NCBI GenBank assembly: GCA_027257055.1
Contig: JAPVLO010000161.1
Coordinates: 1,364,001 to 1,428,000 of the forward strand
Reading direction: 5' to 3'
DNA from: Cephalopachus bancanus
Lineage: Eukaryota > Chordata > Mammalia > Primates > Tarsiidae
DNA length: 64,000 bases
Shown: positions 58,481 to 64,000 of the stretch, piece by piece
Layout: each line of letters starts with the position of its first letter
How positions within the stretch are numbered: the stretch's first letter is position 1
Position numbers and translations under genes: made by a program
Notes under the pieces: generated by a model
Seen by the model: only the letters and a program-made list of their open reading frames with translations
Told to the model about the DNA's origin: nothing
Databases searched by the model: none

Positions 58481-58904
58481 GGGAGAAATCCCATCGCACC
58501 CCCCATTCTCCATACAGATTCTCTACCCATATTCTGAATGTCTGAAAAAGCACTGTCTTTTTCCAAGGACGCAAGTAGAGGAAAGCCGTGACATTTTATT
58601 GCCCAAATTGTCTTCTCATTTGGAGGGGGGAAGCCTCAAGGGTAGGGCAGATAGATACATTTTGAGGAGGGGCCGAGTGGAGGGGGTGTTTGCAGCCCAG
58701 GGCAGACTCCACAGGGAGCAGGGTCTGTTGTGAGCTCTGTGGTGGAGGCCCTGGCAGCTGGCGCTTTGGCAGAGAAGCTGGACACGAGCCATGGGTGTGG
58801 AGAGAGAAAGCAGGAAGGGAGCACACCACACAGCCAAGGTCAACATCATCATCCTAATTCATCTGGCTCCATTCAGTCCCTGAGTATGAAATATCCAAAT
58901 CTTC
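58481..58904. other. Unassigned GC-richer DNA
   Basis: At 58596-58852 three overlapping minus frames (62-78 codons) and a plus frame are open together. This reflects composition, so no gene is called. Confidence 0.35.
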
Positions 58905-59010
58905 TCGAAGTTCTTATTTCATCTCAGTTCTATTCACCCAACAAGTACCCAGCATCTACTAAGCAAGAGGCCAGGTATAGGAGGGAAGGATACAAATAAA
59001 CAGGATGCTA
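58905..59010 (-). repeat. L2 3'-tail fragment, antisense
   Basis: 'ttcacccaacaagtacccag' and 'catctactaagcaagaggcc' resemble the reverse-complement L2 tail. Confidence 0.4.
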
Positions 59011-59379
59011 TAACCCCAGTCTGCAGAAATCTTTCTCCATCCTGGGTGCACTGTCCCTCTGGAAAATCATTAAGCTATTAAAAATTGTGTCAAAAGTATT
59101 TTCTGAAATCGCAGCTTTAGGAAGGCCAAGGCACATCCTGCTGTAAAGTTCTGCCAATAGTCAGTCTCACGCTTTGAGAAAGCAGGGTGGGGCAAGGCTT
59201 TCCCCTCCCTCTCCATTATTCTCAGAGGATAATGGACATACTCTGAGCACAAATGCCATCCTCAAAGGGGAGTCTCAGCAGCACCCTCTGGCTGATCCCA
59301 CCACTTTGCCAGCTGGCTGCAGAGGAAAGCCTGGGAAAGCCTCATTAAGCCACACAAAGCCAGCCTAAGAAGCGACAAA

Positions 59380-59620
59380 GTGGACTGCAGCTGCCTCGCC
59401 AGCCTGCCGCAGCTGATTGCGTGTGATCCCAGCCATCCCGTGGCAGGCGTGCCTGCTGACACAGCCTGTTGTGTTGGAGACCTTATTATTGCAAATCCCA
59501 TTTCCACCTCACGGATTCCGCGGAAATTGCAAACATGTCTGTCTGTGGCCAGCCCGCCTGGAAAGGTCACCGCAACAGCTAGTGGGCCCCACTGCCATTT
59601 CCCTCGTTCACACACACATA
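59380..59620. other. Possible conserved non-coding element
   Basis: This non-repetitive segment contains 'ccttattattgcaaatccca' and 'cgcggaaattgcaaacatgt', two TTGCAAA cores about 40 bases apart, in DNA that is otherwise repeat-free and fairly GC-rich. Frames are open on both strands (59262-59654 minus, 59380-59776 plus) but give no recognisable protein. An enhancer or conserved element is conceivable; this is inference from composition only. Confidence 0.2.
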
Positions 59621-59884
59621 CAAACCATAAATACCCAAGGTCAAAAGCAGTCACAGCCCTCTAACGTGATACTGCCTAATACCGCCCAGGCACAGGCTGG
59701 GCGCTACGCGGAAACTGAGGAGGCTTCATTCTCACATAGCAGTGCCTCTCAAGTGTCCTCAGAGATTCTAATTTAATTGATCTGGAGTGAAGCCCCTGTG
59801 TCTATGGCGTGAGCTGTATTTTTCAAAGCTCCGAACTTGAGAAAATGTACAGTGTGGTTGAGAATTGCTGCCATGAGAATCGAG

Positions 59885-60020
59885 GGTAATATTTACTGCA
59901 CACCTACTCTGTGTCTATATATTACAAACTTTCTTATCTCATCTGTAAAACAGACATTAGGTAGATAGCTAGTCTGTGGGGAGTGAGGAAAACAAGGTTT
60001 GGAGATGTTAAAAGTGATTT
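59885..60020 (-). repeat. MIR/L2-like fragment, antisense
   Basis: 'tttactgcacacctactctg' and 'ttatctcatctgtaaaacag' followed by 'aacaaggtttggagatgtta' have MIR-like order in reverse. Confidence 0.4.
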
Positions 60021-60029
60021 TCTCACACC

Positions 60030-60420
60030 ACTCTGTATCCATTACAATGGCTGGAATTAGAAAGATGAAAAATCAAGTATCCGTGAGGAAGCAAAGTGAC
60101 TGGGACTTTCATTCTTGTTGACATGTGTATAAAATGGTACAACCACCCTGGAAAACATTTTGGCCATTTCTTTCTTTCTTTTGGCCATTTCTTATAGAGT
60201 TAAACATTTACCTATTTTATGACTCAGAATTCTACTCCTGGGTATTTACCCCAAAGAAATGAACATGTGTGTCTACACAAAGCTTTCTACTCAAATGTTT
60301 ATAGCAGCATTATAACCAGAAATCATCCCAAATATCTATCAAGGGAATTAATCAACCAGTTGTGTTGTATCTATCCCATAGAACGCTACTCAGGAAAAAA
60401 AAGAACAGAGTGTTGTTGAA
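60030..60420 (+). mobile_element. Old L1 (L1M-type) ORF2 3' fragment, sense
   Basis: 'tatccattacaatggctgga', 'atggtacaaccaccctggaa', 'tctactcctgggtatttacc' and 'atgtttatagcagcattata' are the conserved end of L1 ORF2 in an older subfamily. A local TTTTGGCCATTTCTT duplication is present near 60155-60195. Confidence 0.75.
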
Positions 60421-60599
60421 ACATTAATGAAAAGACTGTGAGGTTAGAATTGAGATGGGGCCTGAATTCTGTTAGAATATAAGCATAGCTAAATCATAAG
60501 GTTTTCTTTGACCTTTTCTCCCACCGTGTATATCCTAGTCCCCAAGACTGCCTGCACAATTAATGAACTTGTTTCTTTCTTGAAAGACAAAGGCTGTAG

Positions 60600-61205
60600 G
60601 TCATGCTGACTTCCTTGGTGGTATCCAGAAGTTTAATCAGCTCAAGGGAACGAGTAGCTTTGGTCACTAGGAATACCCCTGATGCCACAGGACCTGAGGC
60701 AGGTGAGACCTTCAATCTTAGCCTGGTGCTCGAGTTCTTGACACCCTTTCAAGAAAAGATTTCATAGATGAGTCAGAATGAAGTGAAAGCGAAATCAAAG
60801 GAGTTTTCTTGTAAAGCAAAAGTACATACTCGAGAGAGGGAGTGCAGGTATATTGGATAGAGGGAGTGCGGGCATACACCTGGAAGTGAGTGGTGCCTAA
60901 CAGGGCTTGGAGTTTTTCTTTATATAGTTATCTCTAACTAAAGGGTGATGTATTCATGGGTTTTCTGGGAAGAAGGAGAGGATTTCCTGGAATTGGGAAT
61001 TTCCTCTCCTTTTCTGTCCTTATTTGGTCACAGCAGGAACTGTCATGGCACTGGTGGGTGTGTCATTTAGTATGCCAAGGAGGGTATGATGATCCTGGAA
61101 GTTGCGTGCTCACCATGATGGATCCAGCTGGTCTGAGCTGGTTTGACTACATCCTATTATTTTTCAGGGCATTATTGGCTCTTTGTCTTTGTAACTGGTT
61201 GTAAA
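60600..61205 (-). mobile_element. Possible ERV LTR, antisense, unresolved
   Basis: 'gaaatcaaaggagttttctt' then 'gtaaagcaaaagtacatact' and 'ggaactgtcatggcactggt' resemble a dispersed ERVL-type LTR. Boundaries and family cannot be set by eye. The 82-codon plus frame at 60956-61204 lies within it. Confidence 0.3.
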
Positions 61206-61514
61206 CATTTGGCCGGTATGTGATTTCTTGGATTTTTCAATCCACCTGCAACCACCCCAGTATTTTTCACAAGATTTTTTTTAAAGTGATTTCATTTATT
61301 TTGTTTAATGCCTTAGAACCAAATTTAAAACATCAAGTTATCAACCTAGATACATGACAGTGAATTATTCATATGTCAAATGGGATCTGGTAGAAACAAA
61401 AATTATAAAAGAAGTTTGAGCCATAATTAGGACAATCATACTCTTATATCAAAAAGAATTTTTTCTTTCACACCATCAGAACTCTTATTAATGTAGCAGC
61501 TTCTTCTTCTTCTT

Positions 61515-62365
61515 TTTTTAAATCAATATTTTTAATTTTAATATTGTGGGTACAGTTAAGGGTTAGGTATACAAATATGCTTCGTTTAGGCACCCTTGTT
61601 GATAAGGGGTGTCTCCCTGTCCCCAGACAGATATTGACTCCCGTTAGTCCCACCTCCCTTCCCCTCTCTCCCCCCCATAGTTTCCCACCACTGTCAATCC
61701 TTTTCTTATAGTATTACGACAGATGTTCAAGGTCCACTATATGAGTGAGAACATGTGATACTCAGATCTTTGTTTCTATGAGAGATCACTCAGTATTATA
61801 GACTCTAGTTCCATCCAGGTTGCTGCAAAATTCATGATTTTGTTCTTTTTTATGGCTGCGTAGTATTCCATCATGTATATGTAGCACATTTTTAAAATCC
61901 AGTCCTCTTTTGATGGACAGCATGGTTGGTTCTTGCTATTGTGTACAATGCTATGATAAACATACGCGTGCAAGTATCTTTTTGAGAGAATGATTTGAGT
62001 TCTTCAGGGTATATTCCCAGTAGGGGGATTGCGGGGTCATATGGGTGGTCGATATTTAGAGCTTTTAGGAATCTTTACACTGTTTTCCACAGAGGTTGCA
62101 CTAGTTTGCACTCCCACCAACAGTGTAGAAGTGTTCCCTTTTCGCCACACCCTCTCCAGCAACTGCTATTTTTTGGGTTATTGATAATGGCCTCCTTACT
62201 GGAGTTAGATGGTGTCTCAGTGTAGTTTTAATTTGCATCTCCCTGATGATTAGTGAGGTTGAACATTTCTTCATGTGTCTGTTGGCTGCTCGGATGTCTT
62301 CCTTTGAGAAGTGTCTGTTCATATCTTTTGCCCACTTTATAATGGGGTTGTTTGTTACGAGATTT
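61515..62365 (-). mobile_element. 5'-truncated L1, antisense
   Basis: 'ttaatattgtgggtacagtt' then 'aagggttaggtatacaaata' to 'cccactttataatggggttg'. The frame at 62101-62379 (minus) gives ORF2 C-terminus ('[17 protein letters not shown]'). It is co-linear with the inner L1 at 8187-10130 and shares its 'cagatattgact' 3' UTR variant, so the two belong to the same subfamily. Confidence 0.88.
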
Positions 62366-63404
62366 TTTAACTTCTCCAATTGCTCCTATAGATCACATAA
62401 ACCTGAGACTGGTATTTGAGATGCTTTTCGGACTCTGCATTCTGGTAGACCATCTGACACCAACTGGACCAATGACCCTGAACCCCACCCAGAAACTGAC
62501 TTGGAACACAAAGACAATCTCAACATCTCTGTGATTTCATTTTCAATCATTCCAATTCCCTAGCCCTGTGTCCGCCAAGTAACCCTTAAAACCCTTAGCA
62601 TTTGAGTTTTCGGGGTGACAGAGTTGAGAAATGTCTCCCATCCTCACTTAGCTGCTTTGTGATATTAAATTTTTTCCCTAGTGTAACAGCTGCCATCTTA
62701 ACCTTGGTTTTTCTGGGCAGCAGGCATAAGAACATAATCAGTTTGTAACACTGATATATGCAGAACACGGATGAATTTTTTTTTTTTTTAAGTGGGGTAG
62801 AAAAAAAAGCCAGAAACAAAAGAGTGAATCCATTTACACTAAGTTCCAGAAGAGGCAAACTTGTCTAAGGTGACAAAAGGTAGGTCTACATTTGCTGTGA
62901 TGGGGTATTAAAGTGCAAGAAGACTGAGAAGGGTCAGGAGGGAATTTTGTGATGGCATGAAAATGTTCTCTATCACAATTGTTCCGGTGGTTACAAATGC
63001 TAGCTATTTGTCAAGACTCATCAAATTGTATTCTGAAAATGAGTGCAGTTGTTGTTTGTAAGTTGGACCTCATTATAAAGTTGATTTTGCCAAAGACAAG
63101 GTTTTTGTTCACACAGGTTAGTCTGATTCTGAAGTTTCCACAGCCACCCTCAGAAGGCCCACATGAGGACAGCATGTCCCAGAGGGATAGTCCACCAACA
63201 GCTTCCTTGGAATTTCATCAGAAGCAACCAGGAGCTGGGACGAGGGAGAAGAAACACAGATGGCTTGGAGGAGGGACTCAAGAAAAATGTTTTTGATTTC
63301 TCATTGGTGAGGAGCACTCTGAATTAGTATACTTGTTCTTGTGCCTCCTAGCATCCCTTTCCTCTTGCATGGAAGAATAAGAGTTTACTTCCTGGAAGGT
63401 GAAA
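62366..63404. other. Unassigned unique DNA
   Basis: No gene or repeat recognised. The 105-codon plus frame at 62979-63296 has no identifiable domain. Confidence 0.3.
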
Positions 63405-63545
63405 TAGTCTCGTTCTGTTTTTTAGTGAGGTGTAATTGAAAATAAGCATTGTTCATGTTTAAAGTTTACAATGCGACAATTTGATATGCATTGTGAAATA
63501 ATTGCCACATGCCAATTAGCATATTCATCACCTCACAGTTATGTT
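63405..63545. repeat. Old L1 (L1M-type) fragment
   Basis: 'ttagtgaggtgtaattgaaa' and 'gtttaaagtttacaatgcga' then 'atgccaattagcatattcat' resemble an L1M untranslated-region block common in mammals. Orientation is not assigned. Confidence 0.5.
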
Positions 63546-63804
63546 TTCTTTTCTATTTACTTTCTTTTCTGTGGTCATGTTTCCGGGAGAAGGGGTGCTT
63601 CTCCCAGTGAGAGAGTCAGCGAGGGGTTCTTGTGTTCTCGTTTGGAATGAATTCATAAACAGACACCCAGAGAAGTGGGATAGGCAAGTAGCTTCCTTTT
63701 GCAAAGAGGAGCACACTTTCAAGCACGGGGAGTGGGCAGAAACAGTCTACAGAATAGCTTTTATTCTTAGGGGTACTGAGAAATGGTTTTGTGGTTGACT
63801 TTTT

Positions 63805-64000
63805 CTTTTTTTTTGAGTTGGAGTCTCACTCGGTCGCCCAGACTGGAGTGCAGTGGCTGCTCCCGGCCACCGTAGCCTCGACCTGCTGGGCTCCGGCGAT
63901 CCCTCCGCCTCAGCTTTCCACGTAGCTGGAACTACAGGCACGGTGCTACCACGTCCTGCTAATTTTTTTATTTATTGTAGAGATGAGGTCTTGCCTGCCC
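63805..64000 (-). mobile_element. Alu SINE, antisense, cut by window end
   Basis: Poly-T and 'gagttggagtctcactcggt' to 'gagatgaggtcttgcctgcc' at the last base; the Alu head lies outside the window. Confidence 0.93.

Overview
The window is non-coding mammalian DNA, and the repeats identify a primate. It holds about twenty Alu SINEs plus L1, MIR, L2, MaLR (MLT1), HERV-L-type LTRs (MLT2) and fossil hAT and Tigger DNA transposons. Most Alus share features unlike the usual human subfamilies: 'gagttggagtctcactctg' at the tail end, 'tttattgtagagatgaggtctcg' in the right arm and 'ggctgagccaccgagcccgg' at the head. They look like a lineage-specific offshoot of AluJ. They also differ from the lemur and lorisiform Alus I know, so a tarsier-like genome is my best guess. 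That is inference. The repeat-family names come from recognition by eye, not from a library search.

I see no protein-coding gene, tRNA, rRNA or CRISPR array. The longest open frames lie in Alus, L1 ORF2 remnants or simple repeats, or are short frames with no family resemblance I can name. The window is best read as intergenic or deep-intronic DNA.

Layout. 0-7 kb: mostly old unique DNA with MIR and L2 pieces, plus an MLT2 LTR at 2.6-3.1 kb carrying GATA and CA microsatellites. 7.2-11.1 kb: a densely nested block in which an L1 is interrupted by another L1, each with an Alu at the same L1 motif, followed by one DNA transposon inside another. 11-18 kb: unique DNA with L2, MER5-like and Alu pieces and a pyrimidine tract. 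18-24 kb: two MLT1-like LTRs, a near-perfect 43-nt palindrome, a 5'-truncated L1, and a head-to-head Alu pair. 24.2-26.05 kb: two solo retroviral LTRs, one class II-like inside a MIR and one class I-like on the minus strand. 27-34.2 kb: Alus, an L1 ORF2 fragment and a MER1-type hAT element with an 8-bp target duplication. 35.7-36.2 kb: an Alu inside purine-only DNA. 39-40.6 kb: Alus, an L1 tail and a very well preserved MER30-like hAT element. 41.7-50.8 kb: an imperfect GAT repeat, MIR and MER5 pieces, MLT1 and another LTR, and a 1.2-kb L1. 51.1-53.06 kb: a roughly 532-bp direct duplication around an MLT2 LTR. 54.2-56.2 kb: a fold-back L1, a MER2-type element and an Alu-split MLT2. 57-64 kb: MLT1, L1 pieces, possible conserved non-coding DNA, and an Alu cut by the window end.

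The elements do not act as a gene system. What the window records is a layered history of insertions, several with readable target-site duplications that give their relative order. No new biological system is supported; the most unusual items are the palindrome, the local duplication, the fold-back L1 and the repeated use of one L1 site by Alus.
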